This document shows, one piece after another, positions 17,234 through 25,765 of a stretch of DNA of 64,000 bases. Positions within the stretch are counted from its first letter, which is position 1. The number at the start of each line of letters is the position of its first letter. Where the stretch lies: assembly GCA_963842955.1 (NCBI GenBank), contig CAWJIJ010000006.1, forward strand, positions 186,001 through 250,000. The letters are read 5' to 3'. The stretch comes from JARFQW01 sp963842955 (GTDB lineage: Bacteria > Pseudomonadota > Gammaproteobacteria > Steroidobacterales > XN24). Under the pieces are notes generated by a model. The model had not been told where the DNA came from and did no database searches. It saw only the letters and a list, made by a program, of their open reading frames with translations. A program made the position numbers and the translations under genes.

Positions 17234-17897
17234 CGGCGGCCAGTTCATCGGTGTCGGACACAATGGGGCCTTCCATCGGCTGGCCATCCAGCCAGGGCGC
17301 GCCGCGGTGCCAGGCCAGCCTGCCGCTGGCGATCCAGCCGATCACTTCGGGATAGATACGGTGCTCCGCCAGCTGGACTCGGCCGGCCAGGGTCGCGTCA
17401 TCGTCTCCGGCCAGTACCGGAACCCTCACCTGGCGAACGACGGGACCGCCGTCCAGTTCCTCGGTGACGTAGTGGATGCTGGCGCCATGCCAGGCATCGC
17501 CTGCCTCCAGGGCCCGTCGATGGGTGTGCAGGCCCCGGTAGCGGGGGAGCAACGAGGGATGGATATTGAGCATCCGGCCGGCATGTTGTTGCACGAAGCC
17601 CGGGGTCAGAATGCGCATGAAACCCGCCAGGGCGATGAGATCGGGCCGATAGGGCGCAATCGCGCTCTGCAGAGCCTCGTCGAACTCTGACCGGGGCTGG
17701 CCGGGCCGGCTCTCCACGACGACTGCGGGTATATTGGCTCCCCGAGCCCGATCCAGGCCGGGGGCCGCGGCCTGGTTGCTGACCACCGCCAGGATCCGCG
17801 CCGCGAGCCCGCCCGAAGCCACCGCATCCATGATGGCCTGGAGGTTGCTGCCGTAACCGGAAATGAGGACAACCAGGCCCAGCGGGGCCGGGTTCAT
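17214..17897 (-). CDS. purN: Phosphoribosylglycinamide formyltransferase (GART)
   Basis: A 227-residue enzyme that transfers a formyl group from 10-formyl-THF to GAR in purine synthesis. The phosphate loop is SGYGSNLQ at 13-20; the catalytic triad is N111, H113 (NIHPSLLP) and D149 (EELDGGPV). The N-terminus is only slightly longer than in E. coli PurN (212). The ATG overlaps the purM stop by 4 bases, so the two are coupled. The 3' end overlaps dcd by 20 bases in convergent orientation. Confidence 0.97.
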   Translation of the reverse strand: MNPAPLGLVVLISGYGSNLQAIMDAVASGGLAARILAVVSNQAAAPGLDRARGANIPAVVVESRPGQPRSEFDEALQSAIAPYRPDLIALAGFMRILTPGFVQQHAGRMLNIHPSLLPRYRGLHTHRRALEAGDAWHGASIHYVTEELDGGPVVRQVRVPVLAGDDDATLAGRVQLAEHRIYPEVIGWIASGRLAWHRGAPWLDGQPMEGPIVSDTDELAAVRPSEA

Positions 17898-18937
17898 CCC
17901 GCCAGCACCACGTCCCGGTCCCCGGCCTCGACCCGGCCTGCGACCCAGGCGGTTTCGCCGGCTTCCTCAAGGATGGCGAGGGCATCGCCGGCCCGCTGCG
18001 CCGGCACGAGAAGCGCCATGCCCATGCCGCAGTTGAAGGTGCGATACATTTCCTGGGTCGCGACATTGCCGGCCTCGGCCAGCCAGCCGAAGACCGGGGG
18101 CCAGTCCCATGAAGCGGTGTCGATCACGGCACGCATGCCGTCCGGCAGAACCCGCGGCAGGTTTTCCGGCAAACCTCCCCCGGTGATGTGGGCGAGGGCG
18201 GAGACGGGCACCTGTTTCAGCAGTTCGAGAACCGGCTTGACGTAAATTCGCGTCGGCGCGAGCAGCGTCTCGGCAAGGGTTCCGTTGCCCCAGGTGCCGC
18301 CGCCGGGCTGCGCCGCGTCCGCGCCGCTGTGATCGAGGATCCGGCGGATCAGGGAAAAGCCGTTGGAGTGGGGACCCGACGAGGCCAGCCCGAGAATGAC
18401 GTCTCCCGGGGCGACCCGCGATCCGTCGATGATCTCTTCGCGCTCCACGACGCCGACACAAAACCCCGCCAGATCGTAATCTCCGTCGTGGTACATGCCC
18501 GGCAGTTCCGCCGTTTCCCCGCCGATCAGGGCCGCGCCGGCCTGGCGGCAGCCAAGCGCGATGCCTTCAACCACGGCGGCTGCGATATCCACGTCCAGCT
18601 GGCCGGTGGCGTAGTAGTCGAGAAAGAACAGCGGTTCGGCGCCCGGGACGATCACGTCATTGACACACATGGCAACAAGGTCCACGCCGACGCCGTCATG
18701 CCGGCCCATCTGCAGCGCGAGCTTGAGCTTGGTTCCGACGCCGTCGGTGCCGGCAACCAGCACCGGCTGCCGGTAGCCCGCCGGCATTTCGAACAATCCG
18801 CCAAAGCCCCCGAGCCCGGACAGGACCTCGGGCCGCAGGGTCGTGCGCACAGCCGGCTTGATGCGCTCGACCAGCGCGTTGCCGGCGTCGATGTCCACGC
18901 CGGCGTCTCGGTAGGTGAGGGATTGTCGTTCGCTCAT
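17894..18937 (-). CDS. purM: Phosphoribosylformylglycinamidine cyclo-ligase (AIR synthetase)
   Basis: A 347-residue ATP-dependent enzyme that closes the imidazole ring of AIR. Family motifs are YRDAGVDIDAGNALV at the N-terminus, GGFGGLFEMP near residues 43-52, the nucleotide-binding DGVGTKLKLA near 65-74, GGETAELPGMY near 140-150, and GLASSGPHSNGFSLIR near 184-199. Its length matches E. coli PurM (345). It is divergent from the DUF2066 gene across 170 bases. Confidence 0.98.
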   Translation of the reverse strand: MSERQSLTYRDAGVDIDAGNALVERIKPAVRTTLRPEVLSGLGGFGGLFEMPAGYRQPVLVAGTDGVGTKLKLALQMGRHDGVGVDLVAMCVNDVIVPGAEPLFFLDYYATGQLDVDIAAAVVEGIALGCRQAGAALIGGETAELPGMYHDGDYDLAGFCVGVVEREEIIDGSRVAPGDVILGLASSGPHSNGFSLIRRILDHSGADAAQPGGGTWGNGTLAETLLAPTRIYVKPVLELLKQVPVSALAHITGGGLPENLPRVLPDGMRAVIDTASWDWPPVFGWLAEAGNVATQEMYRTFNCGMGMALLVPAQRAGDALAILEEAGETAWVAGRVEAGDRDVVLAG

Positions 18938-18980
18938 GATGTGCTCGAAGGCGTGCCGCGGGGCGCCGGACCGGGCGGGA

Positions 18981-18986
18981 AGAATA
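18981..18986 (-). promoter_or_regulatory. Possible purM -10 element
   Basis: The minus strand reads TATTCT followed by TCCCGCCCGG, about 44 bases before the purM ATG. The hexamer plus GC-rich discriminator resembles the other promoters of this window, but the -35 is poor. No PurR-type operator is recognised. Confidence 0.3.
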
Positions 18987-19107
18987 GCAACTGTGATATT
19001 TTACTGCACCGCTGCCGGCGACATTCCCCGGAGCCGCCGGTGCCAGGCCACCACATCATGGTCCTGGCATCGCGGCCCGGGGCCCTGCATCCGCCCAGAT
19101 TGCACCC

Positions 19108-20181
19108 ATGGATTCGCGCCCCATGAACCGATTTCTGATCATGATCGCCCTGTTTGCACTTGCCTTGCCCGTGGCGGCCGGCGTCGTGGAGGAACTCTAC
19201 GACGCGGAGGCGCCCTACGACGGCGACGACCGGCGTGGCGCCTTCAGCGCGGCCCTGGCCCAGGTGGTCGTCCGGGTGACCGGGGACCGCGGGTCGGTCC
19301 GGGATCCCGGGGTCGCCGAACTGCTTGCGCGGCCCGACGGCTATGTCCAGCAATTCCGCCCGGGGGCCACCGGCGAAACCCTGTGGGTTTCCTTTGACGG
19401 ACAGGCCGTGACCAACGCCTTGCGTGCCGCGGGCCAGCCGGTCTGGGGCGAAGAGCGTCCTTCCACGCTGCTATGGCTTGCCGTCGACCAGGGCAGCGGA
19501 CGCCGGGGCGTCCTCGGCGCCGATCCAGACCAGGACGACGCGGTCATGGCGGCTTTGCGCAAGCGTGTCGAAGAGACTGCAACGGCCCGGGGTTTGCCGA
19601 TCGTGTTGCCGCTCATGGACGCCCAGGACCGTGGCGCACTCAGCTTCGCCGACCTCTGGGGCGGCTTCGACGAGGCCATTGAGGGGGCTTCTGTACGCTA
19701 TGGCGCCGATGCGGTCCTGGCGGGCCGGGTCTCTCTATCCGAGGCCGATCGGGGGCGCTGGACCCTGTCTTCAGGCAGTGCGCCCATGCGCTGGGTGGCC
19801 GACACCGAAGACAGTATTCAGCGCACAGCCGACCACTACGCCGGAATTTTTGCGGTCAGTACGGCCGGAGTGACCAGCCGGACGGTCAGCGTGCGGGTGC
19901 ATGACGTCGACGACGTGGCCGGCTATGCGCGCGTTCTTTCTCACCTGGAGTCACTGACCGTCGTTCAGGCCGTGTCTGTGGATCGGATGGATGGGGACCG
20001 TGTGACGCTGGTTCTGGCGATGGCCGGGTCCCCCTCGTCCCTGGATCAGGCACTCGCGCTCGGCAACGTCCTTCGTCCGCTGGAATCGCCTGCTGGCGGC
20101 CAGGAGCCAACGGCCGCCCCGTCGCTGCCAGGAGGCGCTGGCGCCGCTGAGCCAGACAGGGAATACCGGCTCCTGCCGTGA
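19108..20181 (+). CDS. DUF2066 family exported protein
   Basis: A protein of up to 357 residues with an N-terminal signal peptide (MNRFLIMIALFALALPVAAG) and a DUF2066 body: LYDAEAPYDGDDRRGAFSAAL, VVVRVTGDRG, then GADAVLAGRVSLSE and a C-terminal Pro/Gly/Ala-rich tail. Family function is unknown. The ATG at 19123, which starts exactly at the signal peptide, is as plausible as the one at 19108. The gene heads a coupled trio with a CDP-alcohol phosphatidyltransferase and hda, a neighbourhood seen beside purM/purN in pseudomonads. Confidence 0.85.
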   Translation: MDSRPMNRFLIMIALFALALPVAAGVVEELYDAEAPYDGDDRRGAFSAALAQVVVRVTGDRGSVRDPGVAELLARPDGYVQQFRPGATGETLWVSFDGQAVTNALRAAGQPVWGEERPSTLLWLAVDQGSGRRGVLGADPDQDDAVMAALRKRVEETATARGLPIVLPLMDAQDRGALSFADLWGGFDEAIEGASVRYGADAVLAGRVSLSEADRGRWTLSSGSAPMRWVADTEDSIQRTADHYAGIFAVSTAGVTSRTVSVRVHDVDDVAGYARVLSHLESLTVVQAVSVDRMDGDRVTLVLAMAGSPSSLDQALALGNVLRPLESPAGGQEPTAAPSLPGGAGAAEPDREYRLLP

Positions 20182-20726
20182 TTCTTCGCCAGCTGCCGAA
20201 CCTGCTGTGCGTCCTGCGCATGGCCATGGTCGTGCCCATAGGCTGGCTGATCGTCCACAACGACTACCGGCCGGCCATGGTCCTGTTTTTTGTTGCCGGA
20301 TTTACCGACCTCCTCGATGGCTTCCTCGCGCGCACGTTCGGCTGGAAGACCCGGCTCGGCGGCATCCTCGACCCGATTGCCGACAAGCTCCTCGTTGCCA
20401 CGGTATTCGTCACGCTGACGCTGGCCGGGGCTATTCCCGTCTGGCTGCTCCTGGTGGTGCTCGTCCGTGACGGGGTGATTATTGGCGGATCGCTGGTTTA
20501 CCAGGCCTTTGTCGCGCCGTTCGAAGCCGCGCCCACCGGCATCAGCAAGCTCACGACCTTATTGCAGCTCTCGTACCTCCTGCTGACCCTCTCATCCATG
20601 GCGCTCGGTATTCCCGACCGGGCCTGGCTGGATCCGCTGGCGATCCTCGTGGCCGTGGCCGCCATCGTCAGCGGGATCGTCTACGTGGTCATCGGTGTGC
20701 GCCTGACCCGCCAGGCCCGTGCCTGA
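20178..20726 (+). CDS. CDP-alcohol phosphatidyltransferase family protein
   Basis: A 182-residue polytopic membrane enzyme. The active-site motif is complete, with D-x2-DG-x2-AR-x8-G-x3-D-x3-D spacing (DLLDGFLAR through LDPIADK). About five hydrophobic helices follow. Members join a CDP-diacylglycerol to an alcohol such as glycerol-3-phosphate; it may be a second PgsA-like or a cardiolipin synthase-type enzyme, and the substrate cannot be told from sequence alone. The start is a GTG that overlaps the DUF2066 stop by 4 bases. It shares one base with hda (TGATG). Confidence 0.85.
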   Translation: MILRQLPNLLCVLRMAMVVPIGWLIVHNDYRPAMVLFFVAGFTDLLDGFLARTFGWKTRLGGILDPIADKLLVATVFVTLTLAGAIPVWLLLVVLVRDGVIIGGSLVYQAFVAPFEAAPTGISKLTTLLQLSYLLLTLSSMALGIPDRAWLDPLAILVAVAAIVSGIVYVVIGVRLTRQARA

Positions 20727-21433
20727 TGCGCCAGATCCCGTTGAGCGTTCAGCTCAAGGACAGCGCCGTTTTCGAGACCTTCGTGCCCGGCGGCAACGAG
20801 GAAGCTGTGGACTTCCTGAAGCAGCTCCCGCGTCCGCGCGTGCCCGCGGTCTGGCTGTGGGGAGGATCGGGTACCGGCCGTTCGCACCTGCTGCAGGCGG
20901 CCTGCGCTCAGTACCGGGGCAGCGGCGCTGACGCCGCTTATCTTCCCCTGGGCGAACTGCGGGCCGCCGGTCCCGGCACCCTCGAGGGCTGGGAGCGCGC
21001 GGCGCTGGTTTGCGTGGACGACGTGGATGAGGCGGCCGGGCGCGAAGCCTGGGAGCAGGCGCTGTTCACACTCTTCAATGCGGTCAACGAGGCCGGCGGT
21101 ACGCTCCTGTTCGCGGCTTCGGCCGCGCCGTCTGCTTCCGCATTCAAACTGCCGGATCTGCGCTCGCGGCTGACCTGGGGCGTAACCTTTCAGCTCAAAC
21201 CCCTCACGGATGAAGAGCGCCTGAGCGCGCTGACGCTGCGAGCGGCCCGCCGGGGCCTCGATCTGCCCGAGGAGACGGCCCGTTACATGCTGACCCGTTT
21301 GCCCCGGCACATGAGCGCTCTGCTGGCCTGGCTGGATCGTCTCGACGTGGAGTCCCTGGCGGCAAAGCGCCGCTTGACGCTGCCATTCGTGCGCGAGGTC
21401 CTGATATCCGCCGTCGGCGACGATCTAACGTGA
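20726..21433 (+). CDS. hda: DnaA regulatory inactivator Hda
   Basis: A 235-residue DnaA-like AAA+ protein without the DNA-binding domain. The N-terminal RQIPLSVQLKD resembles the clamp-binding motif of Hda. WLWGGSGTGRSHLLQA near residues 43-58 is a modified Walker A in which the usual Lys is Arg, and ALVCVDDVDE is Walker B. Hda with the beta clamp stimulates DnaA-ATP hydrolysis and so limits re-initiation. The Walker A Lys-to-Arg change should be noted. The last 9 bases overlap the convergent DUF2069 gene. Confidence 0.9.
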   Translation: MRQIPLSVQLKDSAVFETFVPGGNEEAVDFLKQLPRPRVPAVWLWGGSGTGRSHLLQAACAQYRGSGADAAYLPLGELRAAGPGTLEGWERAALVCVDDVDEAAGREAWEQALFTLFNAVNEAGGTLLFAASAAPSASAFKLPDLRSRLTWGVTFQLKPLTDEERLSALTLRAARRGLDLPEETARYMLTRLPRHMSALLAWLDRLDVESLAAKRRLTLPFVREVLISAVGDDLT

Positions 21434-21718
21434 ATACCGGAACCTGCCCACAACCGCGATAAACGTGAGGCTCGCGAGCAGGACCGCGACAGACGCCCAG
21501 GCTCGGGCGGCCGGATTGGCCACGGCTTCGGTGACGGCATAGCCGGCATAGACCGCCAGGGCGAGGCTCATCCACTGGTAGGTGTAGCGGCGTCCCGATA
21601 ACAGGCCCGGCACGGCGATCAGGAGGGGCGCGGCCAGCACGAGTCCCATGATCCAGGAGGCCCCGGGAACCATCCAGTGCCACGCGAGCAACAACACTGC
21701 CAGACACGCGCCGAGCAA
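21425..21718 (-). CDS. DUF2069 family membrane protein
   Basis: A 97-residue small membrane protein with four hydrophobic helices; WHWMVPG, YTYQWMSLALAVYAGYAVTEAVANP and LASLTFIAVVGRFRYSR match DUF2069. Function unknown. No ATG or GTG is available after the in-frame wrbA stop, so the TTG at 21718 is the only usual start. It lies 33 bases after wrbA; the wrbA-DUF2069-hda neighbourhood is conserved. Confidence 0.8.
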   Translation of the reverse strand: MLGACLAVLLLAWHWMVPGASWIMGLVLAAPLLIAVPGLLSGRRYTYQWMSLALAVYAGYAVTEAVANPAARAWASVAVLLASLTFIAVVGRFRYSR

Positions 21719-21751
21719 TCGCGGAAAGCCGCTGCCAGCCGGGACCCGCGC

Positions 21752-22354
21752 TCACGTCCCTGCGCTCAGCCGGACGGCGGTTTCAGCGACCCGCCGGCCC
21801 AGGGCCTGGGCGAGCCTTGCTTCGCTGTCCGACAGCTTTGCCCCGCCTTCCGGCCCGCTCACGCAGCCCGCGCCATACGGTGAGCCGCCGCCATCTGTCG
21901 TGCTGAGGTCCGGTTCGGAGTAGGGAATGCCCACGAGCAGCATGCCGTGATGAAGCAGCGGCAACAGCATGGACAGCAGCGTGCTTTCCTGTCCACCGTG
22001 GGGGCTGCTGGACGACGTGAACACGCCGGCCGGTTTGCCGGTCAGGCCGCCGGCGAGCCAGAGCTGGCCGGTGCCGTCGAGGAAATGCTTCATCGGCGCC
22101 GCCATGTTGCCGAAACGCGTGGGGCTGCCGATCAGCAGCCCGTCGCAGTCGGCCAGCTCCTGCTGGCTCGCGTAGGGCGGCCCGCTGTCCGGGATGTCCG
22201 GAGACGTGGCCTCGGATACCGTCGAAACCTCGGGCACGGTTCGAAGGAGGGCCTGGCAGCCCGCTACCGATTCGATCCCGCGGGCGACTCGTCGCGCCAG
22301 CGCCGCGGTGGCGCCATCCCTGGAGTAGTAGATCACCAGGATTTCCCGGGTCAC
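21752..22354 (-). CDS. wrbA: WrbA-type NAD(P)H:quinone oxidoreductase
   Basis: A 200-residue flavodoxin-fold protein that reduces quinones by two electrons. The FMN phosphate loop is YYSRDGATAALA near residues 9-20; SPTRFGNMAAPMKHFLDGTGQLW near 78-100 and TSSSSPHGGQESTLLSM near 113-129 are WrbA signatures. The ATG overlaps the stop of the ArsC-like gene by 4 bases. wrbA beside an arsC-like gene and hda is a known gammaproteobacterial arrangement. Confidence 0.93.
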   Translation of the reverse strand: MTREILVIYYSRDGATAALARRVARGIESVAGCQALLRTVPEVSTVSEATSPDIPDSGPPYASQQELADCDGLLIGSPTRFGNMAAPMKHFLDGTGQLWLAGGLTGKPAGVFTSSSSPHGGQESTLLSMLLPLLHHGMLLVGIPYSEPDLSTTDGGGSPYGAGCVSGPEGGAKLSDSEARLAQALGRRVAETAVRLSAGT

Positions 22355-22701
22355 TGCAGAATCTCGAGCACGCGCTCCGGCGGCCGTCCGATACGGGCCT
22401 GGTCGCCGCTGACGACAATTGGCCGCTGCAGCAGCTTTGGGTGGGCCGCAATGGCCTCGAGAATCCGCGCCTCATCCACGGAGGCGTCGCCCAGTCCGAG
22501 CTCGGTGTACTCGGCTTCTCCCGTCCGCAACAGGCTTCTTGCATCGGCCCCCAGGGCCCTGGCGAGCCCGGCGAGTTCCCGCGCGGTCGGCGGGCTCTCG
22601 AGGTATTCCACGACCCGGGGGTCGATGCCCTGGTCTGCGAGGAGCTGTAGCGTGGCCCGGGACTTTGAGCATCTCGGGTTGTGATAGATCGTTATCTGCA
22701 T
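22351..22701 (-). CDS. ArsC/YfgD-family glutaredoxin-like protein
   Basis: A 116-residue thioredoxin-fold protein of the arsenate reductase ArsC family. The N-terminus YHNPRCSKSRATLQLL holds the single catalytic C11. YLESPPTARELAGLARALG and HPKLLQRPIVV are conserved. Many such genes next to hda/wrbA (YfgD type) are not part of arsenic operons, and none is seen here, so arsenate reduction is not assured. The frame extends upstream, but homology starts at the ATG at 22701. Confidence 0.88.
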   Translation of the reverse strand: MQITIYHNPRCSKSRATLQLLADQGIDPRVVEYLESPPTARELAGLARALGADARSLLRTGEAEYTELGLGDASVDEARILEAIAAHPKLLQRPIVVSGDQARIGRPPERVLEILQ

Positions 22702-22826
22702 ATTTTTCTGCCAGTTTCCTGAGCCGTACACCGTCTGGATTGTAGGGGCTCGGTGCTTGACGCAACAGACAAGCCCCTGATAGCTTCGCGCCAGATAACC
22801 CAGGCTCGGCAGGGGTCTCTGCAATT

Positions 22827-23123
22827 ATGTTCGCAAGGCTACGCCAGCTCGTTTTGCTGCTTGCGGTAATGACGGCTCTCACCGCCTGCGCCGGTCCACC
22901 GGTGCAGGAGATGAGCGACGCCCGACAGGCCATCAATGCGGCCGAAGAGGCCGGCGCCGACGAACACGCGCCCGGCCTGCTCCAGCAGGCTCGTATCTCG
23001 CTGGATGCCGCCGAGAAGAAGCTGGAAAAACGCGCCTACAACGGCGCCCGGCGGGACGCGCGGGAAGCTCGCCGGAGAGCGGCTGAAGCGCTCCGCGTGG
23101 CCGGGCAGACCGGCACTCAATAG
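22827..23123 (+). CDS. DUF4398-like small lipoprotein
   Basis: A 98-residue protein with a lipoprotein signal ending in the lipobox LTAC (Cys at 21), then a short alpha-helical domain rich in Ala, Glu and Arg. SDARQAINAAEEAGADEHAP followed by ARISLDAAEKKL is typical of DUF4398 outer-membrane lipoproteins. The role is unknown. It is divergent from the arsC-like gene and 5 bases before the acylphosphatase gene. Confidence 0.8.
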   Translation: MFARLRQLVLLLAVMTALTACAGPPVQEMSDARQAINAAEEAGADEHAPGLLQQARISLDAAEKKLEKRAYNGARRDAREARRRAAEALRVAGQTGTQ

Positions 23124-23128
23124 GCCCC

Positions 23129-23401
23129 ATGCCCGGGCGCCGTTTCCTTGTCGAAGGTCGCGTGCAGGGCGTCTTTTTCCGCGCCAGCACGGCGAATGAG
23201 GCTGAGAGGCTCGGCCTGACGGGGCACGCGATCAACCTCCCGGACGGCCGGGTCGAAGTGATCGCCTGGGGAGAGGACCCTGCGCTTGACGCACTCGCCG
23301 CCTGGTTGTCGGAAGGACCTGCCCAGGCCCGGGTCGACCGTCTCGACACGGCGTTTCTCCCCGCCGAGCTGCGCGTCCCGCCGGACTTCAGAACCGGCTG
23401 A
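23129..23401 (+). CDS. acyP: Acylphosphatase
   Basis: A 90-residue enzyme that hydrolyses acyl phosphates. The phosphate cradle VEGRVQGVFFR carries the catalytic R18, and the catalytic N36 is in AINLPDGRVEV. The length is normal for the family. The usual GxVRN segment reads GHAIN here, a slight deviation. Its stop abuts, base to base, the stop of the convergent transglycosylase gene. Confidence 0.93.
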   Translation: MPGRRFLVEGRVQGVFFRASTANEAERLGLTGHAINLPDGRVEVIAWGEDPALDALAAWLSEGPAQARVDRLDTAFLPAELRVPPDFRTG

Positions 23402-23968
23402 CTACTGGCGGTACCAGCGTTTTGCCAGGCGGCCGAGCACAAGGTCCGGGTACCAGCGCTTGCCGGTACTGCCGTTGTAGCGGGCCAGCGCCTGGCGGAC
23501 GTTGTCATTTTCCCGATCCAGGTAGTACCTGAGAATCGTGCAGCCGTAGCGCACGTTGGTCTCGATGTCGAAGAGGTCCGCGCGCGGTTCGCCGATTTCG
23601 TCGCGCCAAAACGGCATGATCTGCATCAGGCCGCGTGCGCCGGCGTGGGACAGGGCGAAACGGTCAAAATTGCTTTCTATGTCCATTACGGCGAGGACCA
23701 GCTCCGGCTCCAGGTTCTTTCGCCGGGCCCAGGCATGCGCGGTTTTCAGGATCTGAATCCGTTCTTCCGGGTCTGGCACCTTGGAGGCCAGCCGGTTCGA
23801 CATGTCGGTAAGCCAAACCTCCGCATCGAAGCGGTCGGTGAAGCTGGGAGCCTCGCGGGACGCCTCCAGCAGGACCTCTTTGAGGGCGAGATCTACCGCT
23901 TGCGTTCGTCCGGGGGCCGGCGTGGCGGCCACGGCGCAGAGCAGCACGCAGGCGGCGAAACGAATCAC
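23402..23968 (-). CDS. Secreted lytic transglycosylase (Slt family)
   Basis: A 188-residue protein with a signal peptide (residues 1-23) and an SLT domain. The catalytic glutamate is E98 in VMDIESNF; SHAGARGLMQIMPFW near residues 107-121 and YNGSTGKRWYPDLV near 163-176 are the other family motifs. It cleaves peptidoglycan between MurNAc and GlcNAc in the periplasm. The ATG overlaps the proS stop by 4 bases. A transglycosylase after proS is common in pseudomonads and relatives. Confidence 0.92.
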   Translation of the reverse strand: MIRFAACVLLCAVAATPAPGRTQAVDLALKEVLLEASREAPSFTDRFDAEVWLTDMSNRLASKVPDPEERIQILKTAHAWARRKNLEPELVLAVMDIESNFDRFALSHAGARGLMQIMPFWRDEIGEPRADLFDIETNVRYGCTILRYYLDRENDNVRQALARYNGSTGKRWYPDLVLGRLAKRWYRQ

Positions 23969-25689
23969 AGTGCGTAGCGCGCCTTCCCGGCGGCGACCCT
24001 GTCCCTGAGCGCGGCCGCAGCGCCTTCCAGCGGCACGTTTTCGGCTTCCTCGGCGCGCCGATGCCTGTACTCGAGCTGACCGGCCTGAATCCCCCGGTCA
24101 CCGACCACCAGCCGGTGGGGTATGCCCAGCAGCTCCGCGTCAGCAAACTTTACACCCGGCCGCAGATCGCGGTCGTCGAACAGCACTTCCACCCCGGACG
24201 CAGTGAGTTCCGCGTAGAGCGATTCACTCAGCTCGCGAACCGAATCGGAGCGCTCCATGTTGATCGGCACGATCACGAGGTCATAGGGAGCGATGGGTTC
24301 CGGCCAGAGGATGCCGTTTTCGTCGAAATTCTGCTCGATGGCCGCGGCGACCACCCGGGTCACGCCGATTCCGTAGCAGCCCATCAGCATGGTCTGCTCC
24401 CGGCCCTCGGCGTCCAGCACCGTGGCGCCCATGGCCGCGCTGTAATCGCTGCCGAGCTGAAAGATGTGGCCGACCTCGATGCCCCTGGCTATGGCCAGGG
24501 CTCCTGAGCCGTCCGGTGCCGGATCTCCGGCGACCACGTTCCTCAGGTCGGCGATCGATGGCTCGGAAAGGTCCCGGCCCCAGTTGACGCCCGTCAGGTG
24601 AAAGCCGTCCTCGTTGGCGCCGCAGACAAAATCGGCGACCGCGGCGGCGGCCCGGTCCACGATCACCGGGCAGTCGAGGCCGAGTGGCCCGAGGGAGCCC
24701 GCACCGGCCCCGGCCAGTGCCCGGATCGTTTCGTCGGAAGCGAAACTCAGCGGGCCGGCGACACCGTCGAGTTTCCCGGCCTTGACCGCGTTGAGCTCGT
24801 GGTCTCCGCGCAGTACCAGGGCCACCGGTCCGTCAGTTCCCTCGACCACCAGGGTCTTCAGGCATCGCTCTGCCGGCACGGACAGCGTGCTGACCAGGTC
24901 GGCAATGGTCTTGGCCCCGGGGGTCGCGATCCGCTCGAGATCTGCCCCGGCCGGCGGCCGGCCGCCCTCGGGCGCGAGTGCCTCGGCGAGCTCCACATTG
25001 GCGGCGTAGCCCGCCGGAGAATAGGCGATGGCGTCTTCGCCCGAATCGGCCAGAACGTGGAATTCGTGGGAGAAACTGCCGCCGATCGCCCCCGGATCCG
25101 CCTGCACGGGCCGGAAATCCAGGCCCAGCCTCTCGAAAATACGGGAGTAGGCCTCGTGCATGCGCTCGTAGGTGGCCTGCATCGATTCGGCGTCGAGGTG
25201 AAACGAATAGGCGTCCTTCATGATGAATTCGCGGGCCCGCATCACGCCGAAGCGGGGCCGGATCTCGTCCCTGAATTTCGTCTGGATCTGGTACCAGGTG
25301 ACCGGGAGCTGCCGATAGCTCTTGAGGTCACGGCGGGCCACGTCCGTGATGACCTCCTCGTGGGTCGGCCCGAGGCAGAATTCCCGCTCGTGGCGGTCGC
25401 TAAGGCGCAGCAGTTCGGGCCCGTACTTGCCCCAACGGCCCGATTCGCGCCACAGTTCGCCCGGCTGCACCATGGGCATCAGCAGCTCGAGTCCGCCGGC
25501 GAGGTCCATTTCTTCCCGGACGACCTGCTCGACCTTGCGGGCCACCCGCAGACCCATGGGCATCCACGTGTAGAGGCCGGAGGCGAGCCGATGGATCAAC
25601 CCGGCCCGCAGCATCAGCTGGTGGCTGACAATCTCGGCGCCGGCGGGTGTTTCCTTGAGGGTGGTCAGAGGGTACTGGGAGAGACGCAT
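23965..25689 (-). CDS. proS: Prolyl-tRNA synthetase (bacterial type with editing domain)
   Basis: A 574-residue class II synthetase. Motif 1 is in LMLRAGLIHRLASGLYTWMPMG, motif 2 around FRDEIRPRFGVMRAREFIMKDAYSFH, and motif 3 near ILWPEPIAPY/GYGIG (GCYGIGVTRVVAA). The inserted INS editing domain (residues about 225-405) is present and includes CLKTLVVEGTDGPVALVLRGDHELN. The ATG at 25689 gives the standard N-terminus MRLSQYPLTTLKE; the frame extends further upstream without homology. It is divergent from the dienelactone hydrolase-like gene. Confidence 0.97.
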   Translation of the reverse strand: MRLSQYPLTTLKETPAGAEIVSHQLMLRAGLIHRLASGLYTWMPMGLRVARKVEQVVREEMDLAGGLELLMPMVQPGELWRESGRWGKYGPELLRLSDRHEREFCLGPTHEEVITDVARRDLKSYRQLPVTWYQIQTKFRDEIRPRFGVMRAREFIMKDAYSFHLDAESMQATYERMHEAYSRIFERLGLDFRPVQADPGAIGGSFSHEFHVLADSGEDAIAYSPAGYAANVELAEALAPEGGRPPAGADLERIATPGAKTIADLVSTLSVPAERCLKTLVVEGTDGPVALVLRGDHELNAVKAGKLDGVAGPLSFASDETIRALAGAGAGSLGPLGLDCPVIVDRAAAAVADFVCGANEDGFHLTGVNWGRDLSEPSIADLRNVVAGDPAPDGSGALAIARGIEVGHIFQLGSDYSAAMGATVLDAEGREQTMLMGCYGIGVTRVVAAAIEQNFDENGILWPEPIAPYDLVIVPINMERSDSVRELSESLYAELTASGVEVLFDDRDLRPGVKFADAELLGIPHRLVVGDRGIQAGQLEYRHRRAEEAENVPLEGAAAALRDRVAAGKARYAL

Positions 25690-25765
25690 GCGGGGGGCAA
25701 TCCTTGGTGAAGATGGCGGGAAGCTACAGGGCCGGTATTTTAGACGCCGCCTTGCGGGCGCGGCT

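Noticed and set aside
22351..22701. Arsenic-resistance function for the ArsC-like gene
   Set aside because: No arsR, arsB or acr3 nearby; the wrbA/hda neighbourhood marks it as the YfgD-type housekeeping paralogue.
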